DNA of 64,000 nucleotides from Deltaproteobacteria bacterium (GCA_030694465.1 JAUXYJ010000042.1:1-64000); one strand, 5' to 3'. Counted from the first letter of the stretch, positions 53,392-60,543 are shown. Numbers and translations are program-made. Notes: a model not told the origin generated them from the sequence alone.

Positions 53392-54908
53392 ACCCCAACG
53401 ACAAGCTCGCACGCGACCCGCTCTATGGCCCGCTCGCGCAGCGCTACGGGATCGAGGCTGCATTGGATGCCGGATTCTTCGACGACGGAGCACACGATGT
53501 TTCAGCCCACGACGGAGATTTGAGCTGGTGGTGTACGCCCATTCCAGGCAGGCAGCCGCGCGCCGATGCGCCGGTTGTGCTGCTCACGACAGGCGCGATG
53601 TGCCCTCCGCATCAGGGCCATGTGGACATGCTCGCGCGCGCTCGCGACACGCTCATCGCGCGAGGTCACGACGTCGTCGCGGCGTACATCTCACCCGGAC
53701 ACGACGCCTACGTGCTGCAAAAATGCGGTCACAGCGCGATCGCGGCGTCGGACAGGCTCGCGCGCTGTGAGCGCTTGGCGCGCGAGACCGCGTGGCTCTT
53801 GGTCGACCCTTGGGAGTCACTTCACTGCACGGTCGCGGTGAATTTTTCAGACGTGATCGTGCGCTTGGCTGGCTACCTAAGGCGCTGGTACCACGCAAAT
53901 TCACAGGTATTTTACGTGTGTGGAGAAGACAACGCGCGCTTCGCGGGGGCCTTTGTCGCGGCGCTCCCTCAGGGCGTCGGGGGCTGCGTTGTGGTCGGGC
54001 GCCCGGGCTATCAAGCGCAAGGGACCGCAGCGCAGAGCGCGTTTGCAGGGCACCCTGCGGTGCACTTTGTCTCGGGCGAGAGCACCGCGTCGAGCACACA
54101 AGCGCGGGCTCCATTGCAGCCAACACCGCGAGAGAAGCCGCGGTTGATCGTGCGGCTCGAAGACCCTCGCGTCGTGCGGACCCTCGGTGTCTCGTGGTGG
54201 AGTGATTTTCAGCTCGAAATGTGCGCGCTGCTGCAAGAGTTTGCGCAGGTTACTCTGTCGCAGGTCAGCGATCCGCCGCATGATTTTCAAGAGATTCACC
54301 TCGATCCGTGGTCCCGTGCGGTGCACCGCTTGTCCGTCAGCCGCGTGTTTGCCCTGGGCGGGTATCAGTGTCTCGACGTGCGGCCGCGCCCCGAGGCTCC
54401 CGGGTGGGACTCACAAATCGAGCAAATTCCCCCGGGAAACTACGTTCTCTGCGACGACGATCGCGCCACCGGGGCCACCCTCCGCGCGGTGCTCGCGCGC
54501 TTGCCTCCGCACATCGTGGTCACCGGGTCGCGCTACGCGGTGGACACACACGCGCACGATGACCTCGCAGACTGCAGAGACTTCTTGCTCGGAAGCGATT
54601 TTGGCGGGCTCGTGGTCCACCTCCCGTGCGGTGGCGTTGGGCGCGTACCGTATATGTTTCCTCACGTAGACCCCTCGGCGCGATGCTCCCTAAGACCCCA
54701 AGACAGCGCGCGGTTCTCGTACGCCGTATGGTCGCTCAATGCGCGCTTTTTTGCAGGCGAATCACTCGCCGTGCGAGACCTCCCCGGGCCCTCTCGGCGC
54801 GCTCACGCGTGGGCTGATTCTTCATGCTCGCTCGCGCAGCTGTGCGAGCGCTACGCATCTCGCATCGCCAACAATCACCCCTCAGTGAGCCAAGCACTCA
54901 AGCCCTAG
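53388..54908 (+). CDS. NMN/NaMN adenylyltransferase fused to phosphoribosyltransferase-like domain
   Basis: A 506-aa fusion. Residues about 60-235 are a nucleotidylyltransferase of the NadD/NadM type: it has CPPHQGHVDM (HxGH) and the C-terminal SSTQAR motif. Residues about 260-460 resemble a type I phosphoribosyltransferase: VLCDDDRATGATL at about 350-362 is the PRPP-binding acidic loop. The product would join a nicotinate or nicotinamide base to PRPP and adenylylate it, feeding NadE encoded just upstream. The base specificity is inference. It shares a 4-bp GTGA overlap with the nadE fusion. Confidence 0.8.
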   Translation: MNPNDKLARDPLYGPLAQRYGIEAALDAGFFDDGAHDVSAHDGDLSWWCTPIPGRQPRADAPVVLLTTGAMCPPHQGHVDMLARARDTLIARGHDVVAAYISPGHDAYVLQKCGHSAIAASDRLARCERLARETAWLLVDPWESLHCTVAVNFSDVIVRLAGYLRRWYHANSQVFYVCGEDNARFAGAFVAALPQGVGGCVVVGRPGYQAQGTAAQSAFAGHPAVHFVSGESTASSTQARAPLQPTPREKPRLIVRLEDPRVVRTLGVSWWSDFQLEMCALLQEFAQVTLSQVSDPPHDFQEIHLDPWSRAVHRLSVSRVFALGGYQCLDVRPRPEAPGWDSQIEQIPPGNYVLCDDDRATGATLRAVLARLPPHIVVTGSRYAVDTHAHDDLADCRDFLLGSDFGGLVVHLPCGGVGRVPYMFPHVDPSARCSLRPQDSARFSYAVWSLNARFFAGESLAVRDLPGPSRRAHAWADSSCSLAQLCERYASRIANNHPSVSQALKP

Positions 54909-54945
54909 CGCGTACTTCTCGCACGCGATTTGCTACACCTACGCG

Positions 54946-56244
54946 ATGTCGTCTCTCCGCACCGCGCGCGCGATCTTCGTGAGCTCTGCACTGCTCGGCT
55001 GCGACGCAACAATCGAGCCCGAGCGTCGTGACATCGGCGCGACGGACGCCTCCCGCGACGACGCGATGGGCGATGTCACTGCATCCGACACAGCGCATCC
55101 GGCGACGTCGCCGACCTGGTGGCAAGATGTGCGGCCCCTGATCAGCCAGCACTGCGCGGGGTGTCACAGCGCAGGACTTGTTGGGCCCTTCGCGCTCGAC
55201 ACGTTTGCAGACACGCGTGGCAAGCTCGCCGCGATCGCCGCGGCCGTGCGCACTCGGACCATGCCGCCCTGGATGCCCCTCGCGGGCTGCCAAGAGTTTC
55301 GCCATGCGCGCGCGCTCACCGACGCGCAAATCGAGACGCTCACGCAGTGGGCCAACAGCGGTGGGCCCGAGGGCGACCCTGCGCGACCTGCTGCGATCGC
55401 GCCGGTGTCTAGACCCTCGCTCGAAGCGCCACGAAGGATCTCGTTGCCCAGCGCGTATGTGCCTGATTTTACAGCGCTTCCGACCAACGCGGACGACTAC
55501 CGGTGCTTTGTGATCGAGGCGCCAACCACGCAGACAATGTACCTCACGGGCTATGACCTCGAGCCCGGAGTCCGCGCGATGGTGCACCACGCGAACCTGT
55601 TCGCGGTCCCGCCCGCGAGCGTCGCAGCACTCAACCAGAGCCCCAATGGCTACTCGTGCTTTGGTGGCGCAGGGTTGAGCAGCGCGAGGACCATCGGCGT
55701 GTGGGTCCCAGGCACCCCGCCCGCGCGCTATCCCGAGCGCACCGGAATCGAGATCGTCGCGGGCTCGGCGCTCGTCGTGCAGATGCACTATTATCGCTTT
55801 GATCCCCGCGCCGCCGCGCCCCCGCCCGATCGCAGCACGTTTTTGCTCGAGCTTACGGCGACGTCGCCGCCTCGGTTGGGTCAGCTCGTGGGGCCTGGCG
55901 TGAGCGGCTTTACCGTGCCTGCGCGCACGAGGGGTCACGTCGTGACGGGGACGTGGATGACGCCGTCGGCGGGGACTCTCTGGGGCGTGCTCCCGCACAT
56001 GCACAAGCTGGGTCGACGCATCCGCGTGACGCTCGGAGACACCTGCGCGGTAGACGTTCCTTCGTGGGATTTTCACTGGCAGCAAGCGTTCTTCTTCGAT
56101 CAACCCGGCGGGATCTCTGTGCGCGCTGGCATGCGATCTACGGTGACCTGCGAGTACGACAACCCCCGTGATGTGCCCGTGAGCGCGGGCGAGGGCTCGG
56201 ACCAAGAGATGTGCGGAGCACCCTTCTATTTTACCGCAGAGTGA
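54946..56244 (+). CDS. Cytochrome c-containing copper monooxygenase-like lipoprotein
   Basis: A 432-aa exported protein. The signal ends LLGC (Cys19). The linker contains palindrome copy 8 (HPATSPTW). A haem motif Cys70-x-x-Cys73-His74 (CAGCH) lies in a short cytochrome domain. The C-terminal 260 residues resemble copper type II ascorbate-dependent monooxygenases (PHM/DBM fold): VHHANLF, VQMHYYRF, LPHMHKLGRR and a terminal QEMCG. They would carry two copper sites and oxidise a substrate with electrons from the haem. Function is inference from the motifs. The next gene follows by 12 bp. Confidence 0.8.
   Translation: MSSLRTARAIFVSSALLGCDATIEPERRDIGATDASRDDAMGDVTASDTAHPATSPTWWQDVRPLISQHCAGCHSAGLVGPFALDTFADTRGKLAAIAAAVRTRTMPPWMPLAGCQEFRHARALTDAQIETLTQWANSGGPEGDPARPAAIAPVSRPSLEAPRRISLPSAYVPDFTALPTNADDYRCFVIEAPTTQTMYLTGYDLEPGVRAMVHHANLFAVPPASVAALNQSPNGYSCFGGAGLSSARTIGVWVPGTPPARYPERTGIEIVAGSALVVQMHYYRFDPRAAAPPPDRSTFLLELTATSPPRLGQLVGPGVSGFTVPARTRGHVVTGTWMTPSAGTLWGVLPHMHKLGRRIRVTLGDTCAVDVPSWDFHWQQAFFFDQPGGISVRAGMRSTVTCEYDNPRDVPVSAGEGSDQEMCGAPFYFTAE
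55099..55113. repeat. Dispersed palindrome, copy 8 (inside copper monooxygenase-like gene)
   Basis: CCGGCGACGTCGCCG, 15 of 16 bases, in the linker between signal and haem domain, translated as PATSP. Confidence 0.85.
55856..55869. repeat. Dispersed palindrome, copy 9, short form
   Basis: CGGCGACGTCGCCG, 14 bp, translated as TATSPP within the same protein, between likely domain halves. Confidence 0.75.
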
Positions 56245-56256
56245 GCACCGACGGAG

Positions 56257-57339
56257 ATGCAATCTACGAGCATAATCGCTGCAACTTTGTGGACTATCGC
56301 GTGCGCTACAGGCTGCGTCCAGAGCGAGTCACTTGATGTAGCACGTCGACCCGGCGACGTCGCCGGAGACCTTCCCAGCGACGTCGCCGGGTCAGACGTT
56401 TCGCTCGACACAGACGCCGTGAGCGATGCCGCAATCGAAGATGCAACGGACGCGATGATCGACGCTCCGGCCGTGTCCTGCGCAGGGCAGGCGTTTGGTG
56501 CTTCGTGCGCGCCGGGGCTCATTTGCGATGGGCGTGGGGCGTGTGCAATCCGTCGCCCTTGTCGCATCGAGACGGGCGGTCGTTGGCTCTATCCTCAAGG
56601 CGCGACGCGGCGGTTGCTCGAGACCATTTTTGCCTACGGTCGCTACAGCAATCGCTGGATAAATGCAGACGGAACCTTCGAAGTCCTCGGCGATGGGGTC
56701 ACCCACGAGGTCGCGCGCTGGCGTGGCGCTGACAACCCCTGTGGGACGCGTGAGCCGTGCCGCATGGGCTCGTTTAATCTCTTGGACTCGAGCGCTGGCG
56801 GCGTGCGCACGCTCATCGAGAGCACGGTCGCGTACGGCGTGTACTACACGTTTGATGTGACGAGCACGCCGATGTTGGTCACGCGCAGCGCGCTCGACGC
56901 GGTCGCCCGCTATTCGGCCGCCATGAGCGGTCCTTGCGAGGGGCAACCCGCAGGGATGTGCGAGTTTGCGACGCGCAGCATCGAGCATGACTGGAGCACG
57001 AGCATGACCCTGCGCGAAGTGATCACCGCGGGCGGGCGGCGCTGGGTGTTTGACGGCGGGGGCAGGCCGCTGCTCTCGGTCATGCAGGGCCAACGCTTGC
57101 AAGAGATCCAGCGGTACAATCCCAGTGATGGGCGCGGCCCGTGCGTCGGACGAGACCCCTGTGTCTTCGATGCCCAGTGGCACGATCCCACCACGCGTGA
57201 CGAGTTTGTGGTGGCGTACGGGAGGCTCTGGGTGTGGGCCAACGACGCCGAAAATACGCGGCGCTATGCCGAGGGATACGGCAACGAGCTGCACACGTTT
57301 GCGCGCTATGCCGAGGGCGCGTGCAGGGTGAGTCCCTGA
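56257..57339 (+). CDS. Lipoprotein of unknown function with two palindrome insertions
   Basis: A 360-aa product with signal CATGC (Cys20). The linker (about 28-75) is Asp/Ala/Val-rich and carries two palindrome copies in a row (RPGDVAGDLPSDVAGS). A short Cys cluster (CAGQAFGASCAPGLICDGRGAC) follows. The main domain has repeats with YGRYSNRWI, AYGVYYTF and RYSAAMSGPCEG, alternating with CGTREPC and CVGRDPC. Each repeat resembles the last by a conserved Tyr and Cys pair. No family recognised. Confidence 0.7.
   Translation: MQSTSIIAATLWTIACATGCVQSESLDVARRPGDVAGDLPSDVAGSDVSLDTDAVSDAAIEDATDAMIDAPAVSCAGQAFGASCAPGLICDGRGACAIRRPCRIETGGRWLYPQGATRRLLETIFAYGRYSNRWINADGTFEVLGDGVTHEVARWRGADNPCGTREPCRMGSFNLLDSSAGGVRTLIESTVAYGVYYTFDVTSTPMLVTRSALDAVARYSAAMSGPCEGQPAGMCEFATRSIEHDWSTSMTLREVITAGGRRWVFDGGGRPLLSVMQGQRLQEIQRYNPSDGRGPCVGRDPCVFDAQWHDPTTRDEFVVAYGRLWVWANDAENTRRYAEGYGNELHTFARYAEGACRVSP
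56351..56366. repeat. Dispersed palindrome, copy 10
   Basis: Complete 16-bp palindrome in the linker, translated as RPGDVAGD. Confidence 0.9.
56378..56390. repeat. Dispersed palindrome, copy 11 (truncated)
   Basis: GCGACGTCGCCGG, 13 of the 16 bases, in the same linker. It begins 11 bp after copy 10 and is translated as SDVAGS. Confidence 0.8.
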
Positions 57340-57388
57340 CGGGCGCTCAGTGCGTCAAACAAGACGTGTATACGATTGCGACTGAGCA

Positions 57389-57766
57389 GTGCGCGCACTA
57401 AAGACCCCGTTCAACGTGATCTATCTCTCGCTGGTACTGAACGTGGTGGTGCTTGTTCCCGTGTGTTTGGGCCTGCTTGCAAACGCCGAATGGACGCTTG
57501 ATGCGTATGGCCCATCCACGCCTGCGCGAGGCATTTTGCTCTCGATTTATCTCGCGATTGGGCTCGGATCGGCGGCGTTGCTTCTGCGACCAGAGCCGCG
57601 CATGGTCGTGGTTCTATTGATCATGCAGGTGCTCTACAAGTTGACGACCCCATGGACGGTCGGGACGGTGCGCAACCCTGTTGTGCGAAGCAACCTCGCC
57701 ATCGCCGCGATTCACATCGTCACGTTGGCACGATTGCTTCGCGATGGGCTAGTCGCGATTGGCTAA
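57389..57766 (+). CDS. Small four-helix membrane protein
   Basis: A 125-aa product from GTG 57389. It has about four hydrophobic segments, including VIYLSLVLNVVVLVPVCLGLL, GILLSIYLAIGLGSAALLL and RMVVVLLIMQVLYKL. No family recognised. It is followed by the minus-strand RNA locus and converges with it. Confidence 0.7.
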   Translation: MRALKTPFNVIYLSLVLNVVVLVPVCLGLLANAEWTLDAYGPSTPARGILLSIYLAIGLGSAALLLRPEPRMVVVLLIMQVLYKLTTPWTVGTVRNPVVRSNLAIAAIHIVTLARLLRDGLVAIG

Positions 57767-57883
57767 CGCGCAAACGCAAATCACACGCCGCAAGAAGAGA
57801 CGCTGCGGAGGGTCTGTGCAACGTGCATCGCGTGGCATCGTATGCGTGCGCCAGTGGGATCGGTCTGGGCGCTGTTGTACTGC
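57767..57883. other. Short gap, no recognised feature
   Basis: Between the small membrane protein stop and the end of the RNA locus terminator. Nothing stands out. Confidence 0.5.
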
Positions 57884-57908
57884 AAAAAACCTCACCGAAC
57901 GATCGGTG
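57884..57908 (-). terminator. Intrinsic terminator of the minus-strand RNA locus
   Basis: Read on the minus strand: CACCGA, loop TCGT, TCGGTG (57908-57893), then AGG (57892-57890) and six T (57889-57884). A perfect 6-bp stem with a U-tract is a classical factor-independent terminator. It faces the tRNA-like modules. Another inverted repeat (GCCCGG and CCGGGC, 57923-57949) lies just upstream. Confidence 0.75.
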
Positions 57909-58000
57909 GGAGAAATAGTGGGGCCCGGAAAAATGACCATCTCCCGGGCTCCGTTTTGCCGTCCATCGTGCGTGCCACCCGTACATTTAATGCAAGCGCT

Positions 58001-58084
58001 CAGTCCTTAGACCGACTGTGTCTTACGATTAGACCACCAACCCGTAGAGTGGGTCGGGACGGAATTGAACCGTCATCCAGCGGT
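58001..58084 (-). ncRNA. Circularly permuted tRNA-like module 2
   Basis: Minus strand, in order: T-arm GACGG/TTCAATT/CCGTC (58074-58058, perfect 5-bp stem with canonical T-loop); acceptor 3' strand CCGACCC (58057-58051) and A (58050); six-base linker CTCTAC; acceptor 5' strand GGGTTGG (58043-58037), pairing 7 of 7 with one G-U; TG; D-arm GTCT/AATCGTA/AGAC (58034-58020, 4 bp); A; hairpin CAGTC/GGTCTAAG/GACTG (58018-58001), anticodon-arm-like but with an eight-base loop. A normal tRNA runs acceptor 5' strand first, so this is rotated. No CCA is encoded. The 58084-58078 segment ACCGCTG may also pair with the hairpin's 5' side. Anticodon not assigned. Confidence 0.65.
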
Positions 58085-58169
58085 ATCATGGCGCCTGCCG
58101 GTCGACCGGGTGATCGAACGGCGAATACTCAGTCTGGAGCAAGAACCTGAGTGTGTTCGGTGGGATCTC

Positions 58170-58245
58170 ACGACTGCCTCTACCTTGCTGGGCTACCCGC
58201 CCTTACGTTTGGGCGGGGCAGGAATCGAACCTGCGCTGTCATCGT
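58170..58245 (-). ncRNA. Circularly permuted tRNA-like module 1
   Basis: Minus strand, in order: possible anticodon-stem 3' strand ACGAT (58245-58241); T-arm GCAGG/TTCGATT/CCTGC (58234-58218, perfect); acceptor 3' strand CCCGCCC (58217-58211) and A (58210); seven-base linker; acceptor 5' strand GGGCGGG (58202-58196), pairing 7 of 7; TA at positions 8-9; D-arm GCCC/AGCAAGGTAG/AGGC (58193-58176) with the conserved GG in its loop; A; GTCGT (58174-58170), which can pair with ACGAT. This is the full tRNA element set in rotated order. The anticodon is not assigned. It lies 94 bp downstream of the protein gene's stop and 86 bp before module 2. Confidence 0.7.
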
Positions 58246-58299
58246 TGGATCATTCAGCCTGAGTCTGAGACTAAGTCTGTACTCCGATCGCTTGTGTAG

Positions 58300-58323
58300 C
58301 CTCGCGACCCACCCGTCGCAAGG
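58300..58323 (-). other. Strong hairpin after the conserved protein's stop
   Basis: Minus strand CCTTGCGAC, loop GGGTGG, GTCGCGAGG: nine pairs (one G-U) starting 16 bases after the stop codon at 58339. No U-tract follows, so it is unlikely to terminate. It could mark an RNA processing site between the mRNA and the tRNA-like modules. Confidence 0.65.
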
Positions 58324-58338
58324 ACCCCCTGAGATTTT

Positions 58339-59070
58339 TCAGCCAAAAAGATAGCCCAACACCTTGCGACCGATCTTGCGATCTTCGGTCTTGCAGTTGT
58401 TGGCTTCTTCACGCGCGAACTTCACTGCTTGCTGTAGCTTCTCGACGCGCGCGGTGAGCTCGTTGACCCTTTGTGCGGGAAGAGCGCCGCTAAACTTCAC
58501 CGTGCGCCACGTCCCCACCATCACGTCTTCGTAGTACACGTCGACCTGCGCGGGGTGCTTCTCGGTCGCCTCTGCCTTGACGTGATTGCGTGGAATTTTC
58601 TTGGTCTTTGCGGTCTGCACGGGCTCGGTCGCCCAGCAGTCTGTGCTCGCATCAAAGACCCAGCTCTCGCTCGCGTCGAGCACCGGCATTTTCTTTACGA
58701 AGGTGTGGAGGTCCACCAGCTGCTTTTCCAAAAAGAGCAGGTAGGTCACGGGCACTTTCTCGACGAGGACCGCGCCGTCCACCACGACATCGGCGCGCGC
58801 TTCGCAGTTGGCCCACTCCTTCGTCGCGGTCACATCAAAGAGCTCGACGAGCACGTCGGTGACCTTGCGGATGACCTCGTCGCACTTGAGCTGAACCTTG
58901 GTTGACTCAGCCGGGAGCTGCTCGCCCTCTTCGTCTTTGGGCCGGTAATTACGCGAGATTCCCGCGAGCTGAGACTGCTTTTGGAGCTGCTGATAAGCAT
59001 CGCTGAGCTCGGAGTGAGCCTTGCCCTTGATGCCCTTCTCGACCGCGATAATCTGATTGAGTTTTGCCAC
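58339..59070 (-). CDS. Conserved-looking protein linked to the tRNA-like array (possibly DUF7873)
   Basis: A 243-aa soluble protein from GTG 59070, behind a strong AGGAG ribosome binding site (59075-59083 region); the longer upstream frame has no protein character. It begins AKLNQIIAVEKGIKGKAHSEL, then has RNYRPKDEEGEQLPAES, TATKEWANCEARADVVVDGA, VPVTYLLFLEKQLVDLHTF, KKIPRNHVKAEATEKHPAQV and a C-terminal helix NELTARVEKLQQAVKFAREE. From memory it resembles an uncharacterised family, possibly DUF7873, found in Actinobacteria and others; I am not certain. The Lys-rich composition suits nucleic-acid binding (inference). The tRNA-like modules and terminator follow on the same strand. Confidence 0.8.
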   Translation of the reverse strand: MAKLNQIIAVEKGIKGKAHSELSDAYQQLQKQSQLAGISRNYRPKDEEGEQLPAESTKVQLKCDEVIRKVTDVLVELFDVTATKEWANCEARADVVVDGAVLVEKVPVTYLLFLEKQLVDLHTFVKKMPVLDASESWVFDASTDCWATEPVQTAKTKKIPRNHVKAEATEKHPAQVDVYYEDVMVGTWRTVKFSGALPAQRVNELTARVEKLQQAVKFAREEANNCKTEDRKIGRKVLGYLFG

Positions 59071-59217
59071 GTGACTTCTCCTGTGTGAGCGATGGGCCGG
59101 GGATCGCCGAAGAGGGCGCCGACCGCACTGAATGATAGAAACCCCCTCCGAACACTCGATATTCTGAGTCGCGGCACCGTGGGTTCGACGGGCGCACGGG
59201 TCAACCCACAAAGTGTC

Positions 59218-60543
59218 TCAGGGGACCGAGTCGTTGCAGCGCGAGAGGTCTTGGTCTTGCGCAAACCGCTGGCTCCACCGCGAGACCAATGCGCGCATCG
59301 GGTCGTCCCCCTCGCGCGCGCCCCACTCGAGCCCGTCTCGATCGCGAAACGCCGGATCGTAGTGCATCCCCCAGGGCATCACCGCGGCGATGGTCTCGAG
59401 CGCGTGGGCTTGCTCAAACCAGCGCTCCATCGTGATCATTCTCTCGGTGGCGTCGGGATGTCGGTGCGCCATCAGGCCAAACTCTTCAAAGAGCATGGGC
59501 TTGTTGACCCGAGCCACGATGGCCGCGTGCTCGCGCAGCCAACGCACGCCTGCCTCGCGCGCGTCTGCAGTGGGCACGGTCCAGTGGTCTGGGTACCAGT
59601 GCAGTGTGGCCGCGTCGATCGCAGGATCCGTGACAATTCGCTGAAAACTCTCGCCTCTGCGCGTCGTGATAAACCGATCGTCCATCCGGTCCCAGTAGCG
59701 CGTGTCGTACCCGCGCGTGTCTGCGTCGTAGCCCTCATCGCCGACTACGACGAGCTGCTGCGCGCCGGCGCTGTGCACCGCGACGGCGAGCGTGTGCATC
59801 GCGTCTGCGAAGGTCACGCCGCGATCGGTGAGCCCTGTGCCACGCGGTTCGTTGACGAGCTCCCAGGCCAAGATCGTGGGCTCGTTGGCGTAGCGTCTCG
59901 ACGTGCGTGTGTTGACCCTTGTCACGATGCGCGTCGCATAGTCCGCGAGGGCGGCTCGGATGCGCGCTTCACGCCAGAGCAGCCCACGCTCGGGGTAGTC
60001 CGAAGGGAGACCCAGCCACTGGGCGTACTGCGGGATTCCGCCGTAATCTTCCCAGTAATTGCTCAACACTACGATAAGCAAAATGTCGTGCGCGTGGGCT
60101 TGCTCGATCACTCTGTCGAGGCCACGGAGCCCCTCTTCGCGCAGCACACCCGGTGAAGACTGGATCGTCGCCACATCGTCGATGCGCTCGTTAAACGCGG
60201 CGATCCGCAGCACGCGAACGCCCGCCCGCGCGGCGACGTCAAACGTTCGCTGGACGCTGTCACGCGAAGGGCCCCACCCGAGCTCTTGTCGCACGCTCTC
60301 TTCTTGCAAGTGAAACGCGCTCGATCCCACCACACGCACGCGCGCACCGTCGCGCACGAGGCAGTGCCCTAGGCGCCGCACAAAGCCGCGCTGCGGTGCA
60401 GGTACGTCACGCGGTGCGTCGGCGTCGGTTGTGACAACGTCCTGTGAAATCACAGGTATTTCGACAACACGCGCGCGAGTGAGTACCGGGCTACACCCCA
60501 TCGCTGCCAGCGCAGCGAGGGTGCTCGCTAAGGACGAACGCAT
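59218..60543 (-). CDS. GH5-family mannanase-like lipoprotein
   Basis: A 441-aa exported enzyme from ATG 60543, with signal AAMGC (Cys17). The TIM-barrel glycosidase has the acid/base glutamate in WELVNEPRG (Glu232) and the nucleophile in MLFEEFG (Glu353/354). Its length and the WELVNEPR motif fit GH5 subfamily 7 endo-mannanases. It would cleave plant or fungal mannan outside the cell. It overlaps the upstream lipoprotein gene by 16 bp, so the two are co-transcribed. Confidence 0.85.
   Translation of the reverse strand: MRSSLASTLAALAAMGCSPVLTRARVVEIPVISQDVVTTDADAPRDVPAPQRGFVRRLGHCLVRDGARVRVVGSSAFHLQEESVRQELGWGPSRDSVQRTFDVAARAGVRVLRIAAFNERIDDVATIQSSPGVLREEGLRGLDRVIEQAHAHDILLIVVLSNYWEDYGGIPQYAQWLGLPSDYPERGLLWREARIRAALADYATRIVTRVNTRTSRRYANEPTILAWELVNEPRGTGLTDRGVTFADAMHTLAVAVHSAGAQQLVVVGDEGYDADTRGYDTRYWDRMDDRFITTRRGESFQRIVTDPAIDAATLHWYPDHWTVPTADAREAGVRWLREHAAIVARVNKPMLFEEFGLMAHRHPDATERMITMERWFEQAHALETIAAVMPWGMHYDPAFRDRDGLEWGAREGDDPMRALVSRWSQRFAQDQDLSRCNDSVP

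Noticed and set aside
54898..56262. Minus-strand ORF of 454 codons
   Set aside because: It is antisense to the cytochrome/copper monooxygenase-like gene, which has a signal peptide, CxxCH and copper motifs.
58049..58312. One 260-base tRNA-like RNA closed by GTGGGTCG/CGACCCAC
   Set aside because: The 8-bp pairing is real on paper, but both strands have better local partners in the hairpin and in module 2. Kept only as an alternative fold.
58210..58314. Ordinary class II tRNA on the minus strand with acceptor GGGTGGG/CCCGCCC
   Set aside because: It would be 105 bases with no valid anticodon arm. GGGTGG is the loop of a nine-pair hairpin, and CCCGCCC pairs better with GGGCGGG immediately downstream, giving the permuted arrangement.
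58065..58354. Two short plus-strand ORFs over the RNA modules
   Set aside because: They have no ribosome binding site or protein-like sequence, and the minus-strand RNA structure explains the region.
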